A stretch of DNA of 64,000 nucleotides, taken from assembly GCA_003313425.1 (NCBI GenBank), contig NHZP01000021.1, forward strand, positions 620,001 through 684,000, written 5' to 3'. This DNA is from Pseudopyrenochaeta lycopersici (Eukaryota; Ascomycota; Dothideomycetes; Pleosporales; Pseudopyrenochaetaceae). Of this stretch, positions 11,980-24,700 are shown piece after piece. The notes under the pieces were generated by a model. That model was not told where the DNA came from, ran no database searches, and saw only the letters and a list, made by a program, of their open reading frames with translations. Both the position numbers and the translations under genes were made by a program. Position 1 is the first letter of the stretch. Every line of letters begins with the position of its first letter.

Positions 11980-13282
11980 CCTGGTTTTTAATGCGATCCG
12001 CAGTTCGTCTATTCTTTCTGTATCGACGCCTCTGCTCAACAGTCATGGCCAACACCGCAGAAGTCGGGTGAGCAGCGGAGAAGCATAGTCTTGTACGGCA
12101 GCAGCGGAAGAGAAGGAAGACAACAAAGACATCTCCAAGAAAAGGTGAAGGGTGCCGGCGGCAGCATGTTTTACGATGTGCTCCGCTGCTAAGAAATACA
12201 AGCTCTTGGCGACCTTGAGCGGGCTCACGCACTTCCACCCGCTGGCACATCCTTACCAATGTAACATCCCTACGCTCAACGCAATCAATGCTCACCGTAG
12301 GCACGGGCCCAACCACTTTCCCCCACACAAGACGCAAACGTGGGTTTAATGGCAGCAAATCGCTGTATCGGGTTACACATCAGCGTAACATTTATTCATC
12401 GACGCCAGAAGGACAAGCTGGACAGTGGCGTCTCTCACAGCCCCCCAGATCTGCTGTGCCCAAATCACGTGGGCGCGGCGTTCTCTTGGCACACCAACAA
12501 CGCGGTGCCGGCTTGCGACTGCCCAGCGTTGGCAGAACCAGGGAACGCCCAAGGCAACAAGCGGCACGCCGACATAACCGATTAGTCGCTCTGGAGAGCG
12601 GGCATCCACAGCGGAGGGACGTCATCAGTCACGGCGGATGCTTGGGATCACTTTCTCAGCGTGAGCTGTTTGCTGTTGTTGGGAGCCAAGCCAATCAGTA
12701 ACTTTGATCATCTTGGACATGTAAGAGCCAATCCATGGCATGTCATTGCTGCGGGGCTGTCTACAATCGTGACACCGCTCCTTCTTGTTGTGTTGCGGAA
12801 GATTATTGCCAATTCTCTTGGAGGGATGAGCTGGTGAACCTGAGGCACCACCGGTACAGCGCAGCCCGTTTGTCAAACGGTCGCGAGCAGGCGCATCCTA
12901 GTGGAGGCACAGAGCATATGCAACCGGAAACAAGCTTTCCTATCTGGGTGTTGGAGAATTAAGTTAAGTACACCAGCATGATGGCGTAAGATTGTGGATA
13001 AGATTGAGTGATCTACAGAAGCGCCTCCACTGTTCCCAGAGACTACATCGCGCAACATGCTCATCACCAATGATAGGCTCTCACCACAGAGCTGTACTAA
13101 TTACTTCCGTCTCGCGGTACCTACCTTCAGAAGTCGGGCTCTCAAATCTTATTGTGTTTCGTTCCAGCCGGAATCCTCCGATGATCTAGGTAGAAACATC
13201 TCCATTTTTACACTGTTTCAAGGGCATCATGGCCGGGTCCTCCTGAGGCCAAGTTCTCCTTGCTTACCCTCAATCACCTTTC
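11980..13282. other. Gene-free interval upstream of the RTA1-like gene
   Basis: About 1.3 kb without a supported gene. Open frames on both strands around 12.2-12.7 kb overlap each other, are rich in Arg, Gln and Ser, and show no conserved block, so I treat them as noise. The left part must hold the RTA1-like promoter, and the right part the 3' end of the La-Arb1 gene. Confidence 0.45.
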
Positions 13283-15195
13283 TCAGTGATCATCAAACTC
13301 ATTATCAGACGTACCCTTGTTCTCCTCGTCTATTGTCTCCACGTTGATGTCATCCTCAGCCTCATCGACGCCCATGCCCTTCCGTAGCCACCTCACTTCC
13401 CTGGGCTTCCTCTCCATCCACAACTCGTTCGGAAGCAATGTAAAGAAGCTGCACATGGTCTCCTTGACTTCATCAAGGATCGTCAGGCCGCCTTCCAATG
13501 TGAGGACCTTGGCATCCAGTATCATACCCACAAAGCACTCTCCCAGCACACTTTCCTCAACCCAAAACTCGTACTCCTTGGCTTCATTGGCCTGATGGGG
13601 CATGCCCTTTGGATACTTGCCCTTGTTCTTGGGGAGATCCCACTCATCAAAATTCTCAGTGCACCAAGTCCTGCAGATGAGTTTGCCGAGCGGCTCTAGA
13701 GGTCCGAGTTTATGCTGCAGGGCTTCGCTTTGCTGAGCATAGGATGCTTTCGTGACATTGTCAGGAATACGAATGGCTGTAACTTGAAGGCCCGCGCATT
13801 CGTCGCACACGACCCGGAAATTGTTCGTCCCCACCATCCCGTACTGCTCGTCGGAACCCATGATGGCAACTCCCGTAGTGAACTTGATCCTAGCCTCTTC
13901 GTCACGAATACCAATGTCATGGAACTTGATGCCTTCCTTCTTCAGCTCCTCCGCCCAGGATTTGTCACCCACATGCATTCCAGCTTGTGCACCACCAAAG
14001 ATGACACTTGCAGAGTTATTGAAATCTCCAGGAAGAGCCAGACCGGCGGCGTTGACCTTGGGAAGTTCTTCTTCAGCTGTGTCGCAGACCTTGCGGGCAA
14101 CGCCGAGTTCATCATCATACTCAGGGCAGACTCTGTGGTAAAGGAGGTAATTGTAAAAAGAGCGGAGGACCTGGCAAGCGTTCTTGATAGCATCGGGAGC
14201 GTAGCCAAAGTTCGCAGGATACCATGACGACCTGTCTACGTTAGTGCTGTCCGTGTCGGCTGAGAACTTGGGTAGAACTTACAGGAAAGCTTTGCCAATG
14301 CCAACAAAGTCGACAATCCACTTCTTCTCATCTGAGCGATCCCAGGGAACAGTGTGGGTTGCGAGCGCCCTAGCAAGCTCCTCTGCGTCCATATCTGCCA
14401 TCTCTTGCTTTGAAATGCCTTGATACATGCGCGGAGAAGACTCAACGCCTCCAAATCGCATCAGTTTGTTAAAGACGTGGGCGTACATCTCGTGCATACG
14501 TCGCTTCTGCTTGAAGCGCTGGATGGCGATCTCGATCCGCTCAATGAAAGGCTTGTCCAGGTCATAAAGCGCTTCATCTTCGGTAGCTTCTTGTGGAGTC
14601 TGAGGCGGCTCGACGTACGCCTTCTCAAACCCAGTGGGCTTCAACATATTCTTGCTCGCTTTTTGCGGATGCACTGCCTTCTGCGGGAGCTGCAGTGCCA
14701 GATGCACAGCTGGCATGCGCGTGCGCGGATCATAGGCGATTTCTTTGTCGTCGAAGAAGTCTGAATCCAGAACACACCTCCCCTGGAGAGGTATTTTGCG
14801 CTTGACAGTCTTGCCATCAGTAGAGACCTCAAGAAACGCGCTCTTGCGGAGAGCAGCAACGACGAGGCACCTGGGCTTATAAGCCCTCATTTTCTTGAAG
14901 CCGCAGATGCGCTTAATCGAGACGGGAAGGTTCTCGCGCCCGCCACAACATTGTAGCAGGTGGAGGTCGGTAGGGAGATTCTCATCAGAGAAGTAAAACT
15001 CGACCTAGACATTATCATTACATATTAAAGGATAAAAGTCTAGATTTTGGGCGCGATACCTACCTGGCGACGTATAAGAGCCCCATCGGGAGGATCTATA
15101 TCGGCATCATCCTGGGACTTTGTGACAGCGAGGCTGTTCGCTGTCTCGCTGGGAGGTTCTGCATCTACTATGAGCTCTGCGGTCGGAATTGCCAT
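13283..15195 (-). CDS. La-motif protein fused to Argonaute siRNA-chaperone subunit Arb1
   Basis: Exons are 15195-15064, 15004-14283 and 14231-13283, 600 aa. Residues about 40-115 form a La motif: RRQVEFYFSDENLPTD, then LPVSIKRICGFKKM and CLVVAALRKSAFLEVS. Residues matching the RNA-contacting Q20, Y24 and D33 of human La are kept (Q44, Y48, D57); Y23 is replaced by F47. From about residue 170 the protein matches Arb1: KPTGFEKAY, LYDLDKPFIERIE, KKWIVDFVGIGKAFLSS, CPEYDDEL and ALPGDFNNSASVIFGG. In fission yeast Arb1 sits with Ago1 and Arb2 in the complex that holds duplex siRNA and inhibits slicing during RNAi heterochromatin formation. The La and Arb1 parts share exon 2 without interruption, so the fusion does not depend on a splice guess. 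The tail is acidic (DEAEDD, NEFDDH). Each domain call is firm; joint function is inference. Confidence 0.88.
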
Positions 15196-15841
15196 GTCGT
15201 CTGGTTGAGCCTATCACTCTTGGAAATTAGACAACTGAAAGAGATCGAATTAGTATCAGGAGAATCAGAGAGAGACCATAAAGAGGTTTTAATAGAAGAG
15301 CCTCGGGACAAATGGCCTTGCAGCGCGTTTGTGTTTGCAATTGTTTGCAGGTGAAGGTGAGGCTTAGGACAGCTTTGTGAAAGCGGCAGTCGCATGACCC
15401 TCCCTCTGAAGTCAAAAGACTCAGAGCTCATACTGGCCACAGAGGAACCATAGCGATAATTCAGGTCGGCACTGCTATACTGGGCATGACGGGAGCTGCC
15501 TTGAGAATGGCCACAGAGTGTTAAGCTCTGTCTGAGAAGGATATGCTCTGTAGCGCATCCTATCATAAACAGCTAGAGATGCATCTCAGCTGCAAAGACA
15601 GTCACTCGCCGTAATGTGATGGCGATGTTGGATGGAAAAGAGACGCCTGTTGCCAAGACGAAGTAATATGCCATGCTCGAATCATTCAATACCTCCCCAC
15701 AAGAGTCAACTGACTCGACCCAGACCCTGGGATGGGGGCCTCAGCCTCTCACCAGCTCCATCCATCTCTTTCCCTACAACACCAGCCACAATTACACAGC
15801 CAGAGAGATCTACAGCCGGCAATACGAATTCACCAAACGCC
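15196..15841. promoter_or_regulatory. Divergent promoter (La-Arb1 / inositol polyphosphate kinase)
   Basis: This 646-bp stretch separates two divergent start codons. It contains only shadow frames. CT-rich and ACC/CCA-rich runs precede the plus-strand ATG. No specific site recognised. Confidence 0.4.
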
Positions 15842-16904
15842 ATGGCACCCAAGACCTTCGACGCGTCCAAGCTCCAGACCTTTGGCAATGCTGCCGCTGG
15901 CCAGTAAGTACCCCACACGTCAGCTGAACAGCTCGCAATCGCATTCCGTACTGATGCACTGCGACAGCGATGGTGTCCTCAGCGACGAATCCGGTGCCGT
16001 AGTCGTGAAACCGTGCACCGCCGCAGAAATTGCTTTCTATGAGTCTGTCACCGCATCGCATCCGGACGTCGTACCATACCTCCCAACGTTCATGGGTCAG
16101 TTGTCGCTCTCCGCCGACGACACTTCAGCACAAGCCGTAGAAAGCGGGACGATACAAACAGCTGATGGGACTATCGAGCGTCTGCATGGCAAGAAGCTCT
16201 CCACGGAGCTGCACATCGTGCTCGAGAACATTACACATGGATTCAAGAAGCCGAATGTTCTGGACTTGAAGCTTGGTGCACAGCTATGGGACGATGCTGC
16301 CAAGCCGGAAAAGAGGGCAAGACTGGATGCTGTGAGCAATGTTACAACAAGTGGAAGCTTGGGATTCAGGATTGCGGGTATGCGGACCTACAAGGGCACT
16401 TCGGTCCCTGAAGTCCCCGAGGACCTAAAGGAGTTTGTCGAGTTGGACAAGGAGGGTGGGTACTGGGTGTACAACAAGATGTACGGCCGCAAGTTCAGCG
16501 CCGACAATGTGAGTGAAGGCTTCGTCTCGTACATTTTCCCGGGCGCAAAGACGGACGCCGAGTTGGACAGGGCGAGGGAAGTGCTCGCTTACTTTCTGGG
16601 TGAGGTCAAAGATATTACAGAGGTGTTCGAGAAGAAGGAGAGCAGAATGTACAGCGCGAGCATACTTCTTGTCTATGAGGGTGATGTGGAACAATATGCA
16701 AAGACAAAGCAAACGCTACGGTCTGCACAGCCAGAAGAGGAAGAAGAGGATGAGGACAACCTGCCAAAGCTAGCGGCGGTCAAGATGATCGATTTCGCAC
16801 ATGCGACTTGGGTTCCGGGCAAGGGTCCGGATGAGAACGCTCTGCAGGGTATGAGGAGCACAGCGAAGATATTGAAAGAGCTTCTGGACAAGGCGCAGGA
16901 TTAG
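15842..16904 (+). CDS. Inositol polyphosphate multikinase (Arg82/Ipk2 family)
   Basis: Kinase that phosphorylates inositol phosphates from IP3 upward, supplying IP5/IP6 and inositol pyrophosphate precursors; in yeast it also supports transcription control. Exons are 15842-15903 and 15968-16904, 332 aa. The inositol-binding signature appears as VLDLKLGAQLWDD (PxxxDxKxG-type block, about residue 135), followed by SLGFRIAGMRTYKG. The late catalytic MIDFAHATW (about residue 295) supplies the metal-binding Asp. A conserved start AGHDGVLSDESG spans the first intron, confirming that splice. An acidic run (EEEEEDEDN) precedes the final block, as in the yeast protein. It lacks the large N-terminal domain of IP6 kinases, so multikinase is the better call. 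Confidence 0.88.
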
Positions 16905-17127
16905 AGGGTTTTGCTTTTGAAACAAGCTCATATAGCGATAGCACATAGATAGTAGACGCTACATACGCCTTAATGTAACCATGGCAGAACTCATGACCTC
17001 CTCTTCTACCACATGCACGACTCTTTACTACCCTTCCTATTTCGCTTCACCATCACCCTCTTCAAGATAGCAGTAGCTACCAACTCGCCCTCTTCTTTAT
17101 TGCATCCACAAGATCACAGACCAGCTC

Positions 17128-18720
17128 CTAATTGACCAATCCTGGTATATCCTCTGGCCAACTCCCCCGCACCATAGCATTCCCCGGCGTCTGTCCCGGC
17201 TGCGGGCTCAGCAACTTAACCTTCCTCTTCGCTTCATCTACATCCGCGACGTAGATATATCCCCTCACACTCGAGTCACGAATAGCCTCCTGTTTGTCAT
17301 TCGGACTCGCTGTTGTTATCGCCAGGAGAGCATTCTGAATCCCCGCCGACGGCGTAATCTTCTCGTATATTGCTCTCGAGTCTTCATCATAATCACCAGG
17401 TCTGAATTCTGAATTCCCATTCACGTTGCTCTCAGATATCTTGAACAGATTCAAGTCGCTGAAGTCTGCCATTTGGCTACTGGGCGCAAGTGTGTCGTCG
17501 CCTCCTTTGCCGAAAAAGTACTCCTTGATCTGCGCGTGACGGAGTGCTTTCATGTATTCTTCTGAGCGGTCAACGCAGCCTCCTGACTTGTCTAGACGGA
17601 TGACGGAGACAGATTCTGAGGGGTCTCGGTTTTGAGTAGAGAATTTGCGGGCGAGGTCTGAATAGAGGCGTTCGGAACCGAGCGTAATGAGGACGTTTAC
17701 TGTTGTCAAAGTGTCAGCGAAGGCTCCAAAACTTACGACGATACTGGTAATGATGAGGGGAGAGAGTAGTGGTGGTCTGGATTGTGTTTACAGAGTGAAC
17801 TTGAGGAAAGAAAACTCAGGCTTTGCACCACAAAGGCAGAATCGGTTGTGGGAATAGGAAAGGAAGAATGTCAAGACATCACACGCACCAGAAAACTCAG
17901 AAACAATATGCTCTATGTTCTCGTAGACACCATTCTTCCCAGAACTGATGGCGCCCGAGCTATCAATGATGAAGCCGGCTTGCTTGCTCAACTTGTCCTC
18001 CTCCAGTCTACTTGTGACGGCCAATGCCATGCGTGTTACCAGAGGCTTGAAAACTTTGCCTTCTTCTGGGTCCTTGAGCCCATAGTGATACACTAGCGGC
18101 AGTTTCACAGGTATTGGGCTGGGTCCTGATATTGGACTGCTTCCCCATCCTTCTTCAATGTCGACTATTGACGAGAAGGCTGCTGCTGAGAAGGATCCAG
18201 GTACGCTGAGCATACCTTGTCGCGGATCTAAGTTTACCACCATGGGTTGTCTCCCAGTCTTTACCGCGTAGGAAGTCATCATTTTGACTAGTGATGTCTT
18301 GCCCGAGTTCTCTGGACCTACCACTAAAACCCTTGGGCCCATATCCACACTTCCACTTGCCACGCTCTTATCCCGCAAGTTCTCCAGCGCAAAATGCAGA
18401 TTTGCGATGCTCATCATTGGCGTCTCCTCTGCGACGTAGTCTGACTCGACCTCGCCGCCAATTTCGAGTTTGCACCCATGCCACGTGAATATGGCGCCTT
18501 TTGTGCCTTGGAAGTTGTAGGTTGTGGAGGGCGCGAGCTCGGTGCCAAAGAACTCTGCGGTGCCGGATTGAAGCTTGACAGTGAGAGTGCGGGAGAAGCT
18601 GACTTCAAAGCGGTACTCGGTATTCGCGGCGAGATCTTGGGTTCGTGTGACCGTCGATGTAGGTACGCTGAGCGATTCGGCAGGCTGGGAGGCCAAATTC
18701 AAGCCTGGTAGGGATATCAT
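17128..18720 (-). CDS. CLP1: mRNA cleavage and polyadenylation factor Clp1
   Basis: Subunit of cleavage factor IA, acting in pre-mRNA 3'-end processing with Pcf11. Exons are 18720-17889 and 17699-17128, 467 aa, close to the usual length. Order: an N-terminal beta domain (residues 1-110, with YRFEVSFSRTLTVKL), the P-loop kinase-like core with VVGPENSGKTSL (about residue 140), then NLDPRQGMLSVPG, and a C-terminal domain (LLSPQPG near the end). Joining SEFS to VNVLITLGSERLYSDL restores the conserved strand and fixes the intron. At 189 nt it is among the longest introns in the window. Fungal Clp1 proteins bind ATP but are thought not to use it as an active RNA kinase. The start MISLPGLNL is the first ATG; an upstream TTG was ignored. 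Confidence 0.92.
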
Positions 18721-19301
18721 GGTCAATGACAAGTATGGGTGATATCATGCGCTAGCTGAAGTAGTTGGAGTAGACCTGCTTATAAGCTACAGCAAGGCGG
18801 GTGGGTCAAGCTCCAACTGGGATATGTCTACGCTCAATGCTGGACAGTCAGGTACGTATAAGAATCCGTTGGGACTAACACGGTGCTATGGTGGGTCCAA
18901 ATGACAAGTCGAGGCAATTTCGTTTGTAAGAGGCGTGGGAGAAAGAAAGTTATATGGCAGTCTGAGGATTGAGCGATGGAGCTGCTCGGCTTATGCGGGC
19001 TTATCGGGCGCCTATTGGTGGGGTGCTTCCCTCGCTGAAAGCCACATCGTCAATCACCAGACAGTTAGTGACCTACACTTGCGTGCTTCGATTTCGGCCA
19101 GCACGTCTCCCCATACGATACTTGTAGTTTCGCAAATCTCGATGATACTCTAGACCAACTCACCACGGTAATGCCTCGCTGAGCATACAACATTCGTGTC
19201 GCTCTATTCTTCGCGTTCCATTGTCATCGCGCTTCTACTTAGTCCCAAGTCCCTTCGAAGCTGGCCTTCGGCTATCCCACGCGGGATCATCTCTATTCAC
19301 C
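18721..19301. promoter_or_regulatory. Divergent promoter (CLP1 / GH125)
   Basis: 581 bp between divergent genes. I see no gene and no clear factor site; a short open frame at 18935-19153 has no support. Confidence 0.4.
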
Positions 19302-21045
19302 ATGAAGTCTTCCTTAGCATCTCTGTCTTTTGGGATACTCAGCACTCTGAACTCTGTCTCTGCCGGCGTAAATAACGCTCGCGCGGAGCAAGAACCTTTG
19401 AGACCTCCAATTGACCCTACCAAATACCGTGCAGCATGTCCGGATTACAAAAACTATGCTATGCGACCGCAGTATGTCCACCTTCGAACCCTACATGCTC
19501 TATCATTAACTTGCGTGCAGTCCACCGTACAGCGAGGGCCCAATGGAGCTTCCATTTCAGAGACCTTCGAAGTACTGCCGGTCTTTTGAATCTCCCCTGG
19601 TCGAAGAAGTCATTGATGTTATGAATGACAAGATGGTCGACAAGGATCTTGCTCGCCTGTTCGAAAATGCTTTTCCTAATACACTCGACACTACTGTACG
19701 GTGGCACGTTGATGGCACCGTTAAGCACAAAACCTCGCAGAAGTCGTGGGACTCTGATGCTTGGAAAGGACCCCAGAGTTTTATCGTCACAGGTGATATA
19801 AATGCAGAGTGGCTACGCGACTCCACAAATCAGCTTGCGCAATATCAGTTGCTTGCCAAAAAGGACAAGGACATCCACCAGCTCATTCTTGGGGCAATCA
19901 ACACGCAGGCCGAATACGTGATTGTCTCTCCATATTGCAATGCCTTTCAACCTCCACCACCAAGTGGCCTGACTCCTACTTCGCAAGGCGGCGATGATGC
20001 TGTTCATCCCATCTACGAGTATTCATTCGTCTTCGAATGCAAGTACGAACTGGATTCGCTTGCTCACTTCCTCTCGCTATCGAATCAGTTTTACAACCAC
20101 ACAGGCTCTACCGAATTTTTGACCGATCGCTGGCTCACCGCCTTAGATACCGTTCTCGATGTCCTCTCAGCGCAGTCGAAGCCGACTTTCAACCAGGAGA
20201 CTGACGCGTATGAGGTCAATGACTACACCTTCCAGCGGCAGACGACGACTGGTACTGAGACCCTTAGTTTGGACGGTGTTGGCAACCCTTTGAACAGCGG
20301 CACAGGCCTTGTCCGCAGTGCTTTCCGTCCAAGCGACGATGCGACTATCTTAGGCTTTCTGATTCCCTCTAACGCCATGATGAGCGTGGAGCTCAAGCGC
20401 ACAGCAGCTATCCTTAAGAAGGCAGGCAAGAAGACCATTGCCGCTGAAGTCTGGGAATGGGGCGAAACGATTGCCAAGGGTGTCTGGGAGCATGGCGTCG
20501 TAACGCACAAGAAGTACGGCGAGGTCTTCGCCTTTGAAGTCGATGGCTACGGCTCCGCAATCCTGATGGATGATGCAAACCTGCCGTCTCTCCTTGCCTT
20601 GCCTTTACTGGGCTTCACCGATGCGAACAACGAGATCTACAAGAATACACGCAAGATGATCCTCGAGAAGAACGGCAACCCTTACTATCTCAAAGGCAAA
20701 GATTTCAGCGGCATCGGCGGCCCACACATTGGCCTGAAGAGTGCATGGCCGATGAGCGTGCTTGTCCAGGCCATGACAAGTGATGACGACGATGAGATCT
20801 TGAATTGTCTCAGCGCAGTGAAGAATGTCAGCCGGAATGGCCTGATACATGAGAGTGTCAATGTGCAGATTTCAAAGTCATATACCCGTACGTGCCGATA
20901 TTGATGGAATAAAAATGACGTTGCTAACATATGTACAGGAAGTTGGTTTGCTTGGGCAAATTCCGTCTTTGCCCAGACAATTTTGGATCTGGCACTGCGG
21001 AAACCACACCTGTTGTTTGGGGATGACGAGCCCTTTACGTTGTAA
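19302..21045 (+). CDS. Glycoside hydrolase family 125 (Mug157-like exo-alpha-1,6-mannosidase)
   Basis: Secretory-pathway or secreted enzyme removing alpha-1,6-linked mannose from glycans. Exons are 19302-19471, 19521-20887 and 20939-21045, 547 aa. Residues 1-22 form a signal peptide (MKSSLASLSFGILSTL then SVSAG). The family blocks are RPHPPYSEGPMELPFQRPS, the substrate-site segment VTGDINAEWLRDSTNQ (residues about 140-160), EYSFVFECKYELDSLAHF, FRPSDDATILGFLIPSNAMM, and KGKDFSGIGGPHIG with WPMSVLVQ. The last exon completes SWFAWANSVFAQTILDL and KPHLLFGD, a typical ending. The acidic residues seen in the catalytic groove are present. A long acceptor-free open frame extends past exon 2, but the family ending needs the third exon. 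Confidence 0.93.
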
Positions 21046-21742
21046 TTAGACTATGATGATAGATGAAACTCGGCTAAGCTCGCCAACAATGCAATGCACG
21101 ACTCAAATAGGGTTTGGCAAATGAAGTGGATTCATTTCGGAAAGAGCGTAAGAATGCATCATCGAACGAGGCTCATTATTGAAGTGTAACAGTCATGAAT
21201 ATTCTTCATCGATATCTATCTGTCCAACATTACAAGTCTCATTATCCACACAATGTCCGTTTATAGCATGACAGCTATACCAATCCTACAGATTGTGGCA
21301 CAGAAAACGGCATACACGGCATTCATCTCCGTGCCAAGTCGAGTGCAGTGATAATGCCACCGTATAAAAAGCATCTCTATTCAGCCGCGACCTCAAAAAG
21401 AAGCACGGAGACCTGCAACATTCCCCCTTTCACCTCCACTGATCATTCTCTTATAACAAACAACCGTCTAACAAGCGGGAAGGTGGGAGGGAATAAAAAT
21501 CCTCTCCCAGATATCGAGAAATTCGCGTTCGTGTATCAAACGCATCCAACCGGGGGTATAGTGGGTCGAGGAAATTCAAATTTGAACTAAAAACAACAAC
21601 AAGAAGATTAAACAAGATACAGTCGGAATAGAGGTTTGAAGATGGGGATGTTCGTCTGGCTCGTGCAATGGAGGATGATGAAAGATGCGCGCTCGCTTGG
21701 AAAATGAGGTCATCTGGAGGATATGCAATGCGCGCTGCAAGG
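21046..21742. other. Intergenic between convergent genes
   Basis: 697 bp between the 3' ends of the GH125 and alpha/beta-hydrolase genes, AT-rich with no supported gene. Presumably both 3' untranslated regions. Confidence 0.45.
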
Positions 21743-24700
21743 TCAAGCAGTAAAAGATAACTGACTTCGCAGCTTCTCTGTCGTTCTTCGTCTCGAGATT
21801 GTTCGATGTTCGCCGGCCAGTGGTTTTTGGTTGACGATACTGGTCCAGTCGTCCCAGTCGCTCGCCATCTCTGTCAGCACGTTGCCCATGACCTGCGCGC
21901 TCGCCATGAGGCCGTGCTGCTCGCCCTCCAATATGCGGACCTCGCACTTGCGCATCAGTTTCCCGAGCCAGCGGACGTTGTCCACAGGCACGCGCGAGTC
22001 CTTGGATCCGTGATGGATGACAACCGGACGATTGATATCTTCGTATCGGAAGCCGATGCTTTGTTTCGTCTCGAGACAGACGATCAGGTCGGTTGCGGGA
22101 TTCGCATTGGCGGTCGCACGATCCCAGATCGCGAATGTCAAGCGCTCGTCGAATGCTCGTTGCCGTTCACGCTCGGCAATGCTGAGTGCTTCCTGCATGC
22201 GTTTTGTTTGCTCGTAGTTGGGGTCTGCTGGGCTGGTCAGGGTAAGCGAGCTCGCATTGGGCAAGACCTGATCCATGAGCATCATGGACTGCCGGCGATC
22301 ATCTTTAAGCAAAGGGCGTGGCGCCTGCTGCTGCACTGCTTGTGGAGCCATGCTCTTTCGCTTGGTTTTTGGTGAGCTCTTGGGGCCTGTACGCTGGAGG
22401 CTGGCACTGGTGGCGCTGAGAAACGTTGAATTGGCAACTTTGAGTAAGGATGGAGGAAGCGCACGAAGGAAGCGCTGGGATCTGGGTAGTTGTTGTGTTG
22501 GAGGTGAGTCTTGACTTATACCGATTGGTGCCATTTGCGATGGCGGGATCCAGGGCGCCAGCAGATGTACGCGTCCGCGGATATGTTGTGGCATCCGTAA
22601 CGATGTAGCAAGAGCATATACAGCGCCAGCCGAATGTGCTAATAGAGAAAACTTGTTGATCTTTAGCGCCTGACATATAACAAGTACGTCATCTATCGAG
22701 GTCAGTCCAAACGTTGTACCAGACAGTAGCCAAATTTACTTACCAGGCCAGCTTAGTGGAGTCCCATTGGGATCAACTTGACTCCCTCCAATGCCGGGGC
22801 GGTCCGGTGTGATCAAACGTAGCTTCAGTGTCATCGCAAGCTGGTCGTAGAAGGCCATGACAAATCTCGTCAGGCCCATGCCGACGCAGACGAAGACAGC
22901 ATATCCTTGGGGATCGCCGACCTCTGAAAACGATATGACTCTCCCGGTCTGTGGGTGTCGTAATTTCTGCGACAGGCGCGGCGAATTGAGATAGCCCTCG
23001 ACATCAATGTCAATGGAATCGATGCTTGCCGGTCTCTCCTCCTGCACCGGACGCGGTGGACTCTGGACGGCTGCGGCTGCGGCTGCAGCTGCGGCTTTCG
23101 CTTCAGACCTTTCCATCTTATCGTTATGCGCTTTCTCTGCCTTGGCTGGCAAGTCAGGATGGGACCATCGTTTCTTTGTGAGCGTGCGGCGACGCTGCAA
23201 CTGCAAACTGTTGGATGCGGGCAAGGGGGACACGAGCATTGATTGATGTCGCGATACTATGTCTTCGCTCGCTGAGCGATGAGGCGGTGACATCCTGAGC
23301 ATGGAGCCATCAGTTTCACTCGAAGAGTGTTTGTGTCCAGAAGGGTGGCCAGTGTTGCCCATGGCTACTGAAGCAGAAGCAGCCTTACGGCCGATGGCAG
23401 ATCTTCCACCGACTATCACTGAGCTTGCGCGTCTAGGTCTGGTAGTGTCGCTACTGGACTTTGTTCGGGTGGATGCGATGCTAATGCTTGGTGGCGGAGG
23501 CGATCTTGCACGCGGTGGTTCTAGCGGGGGCGACAGTGGCGCTGATTCCTCAAGTCGCTGGAGTGCAAGAGCGTAGTTGATGGGGAGCGGGGTAAGATCG
23601 TCCCCGTCGTTTACTGTCAGACTCCTGTACCTAGAGTGGCGCACACTCCGTGTTTGAGGCGGTGGTGCGAGCTCGAGGTCGAAGTCACGGGCATTGTATG
23701 GCTCTGGGAGCTGGTCCGATGGCTTCTCCATTGGCGCAGCGTCTCTGGATATTCCAAGGACCTTGTGGGCTTTGGTGGCATCCTGCATGCGGATTTCTGA
23801 CGCGCTTGACACAGTTGTGGTGGGGGAAGACTCAGGGCTCGGTATGGATGAAACACGAGGCACATTGGGTGGTGGTGCTGCCCCTGCATCCAAGTCGTCC
23901 ACAGGCATCTTTCCGGCTAATTTGTCCCTCCGCATCTTCTGCTCCTTCAGCTGTCGGATCCTTTGGGCGACTTCGTTTTCCTCCTGTTCCAGCTCCTTGA
24001 GAATCTTCTCCCTCACCGCCGACTCTGGATCGGGTTTCTCGCTGCTCTCTTCTGGAAGCATTGTGGGTTTGCGCGTCTTTTGGCGACTACTGTCGTCGGT
24101 ATGAGGTTTTCTGGACTTGCGCGGCGGGCTTCCCGTATGCTTCAGGGATGAACCTCGCTCGGGTATTATGCCTTTCTCCGATGGGCTCTCGCCGTGGGGG
24201 CCATCCACGAGATTCAGACGAAGGCGGCGTGGGCTGCTGTTCCTGCTGGGGTACCGCTGGGCGAAGCGGGAGGACTCCGATGTGACGGGCGGCTCTTCCT
24301 TGACGAATGGCTCCTCTTTTATCGTGTCCTCGTAGGGGAAAAGCTGGGGTACGGCTTTGCGGGGGATGTCAAATGACGGGTCTTCCAGACTGTGGACGGT
24401 GTTGCGCTTGCGTTCGGTCTCTTTCTGTCTCAGGCGCTCGCGCGAGCTCATGTACATCAAACTGCGATGGCCCTTTGCGCTCCTCTTGCTCTCGGCGGAC
24501 GAGCGGTTGCTGTCGCTCAGGGCCGGCCGGTGTGGTGGCGCTTCAATGCTGATGTTGCCGAAGCTGCTCCCGGAGCGGTTGGAGTGGGTCGAGTGCAGCG
24601 AGGCCGAGCTGCCGCCACTGCGTCCAATGTAGCTGCTGAGCGAGTGCGGCTTGTCCTTCTTCTTCGGGGCGGTGAGTGGGGAGAGGCCCGATGGCGGCTT

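Noticed and set aside
12288..12701. 137-codon plus-strand frame
   Set aside because: Overlaps frames on the other strand, Arg/Gln-rich, no splice signals or motif.
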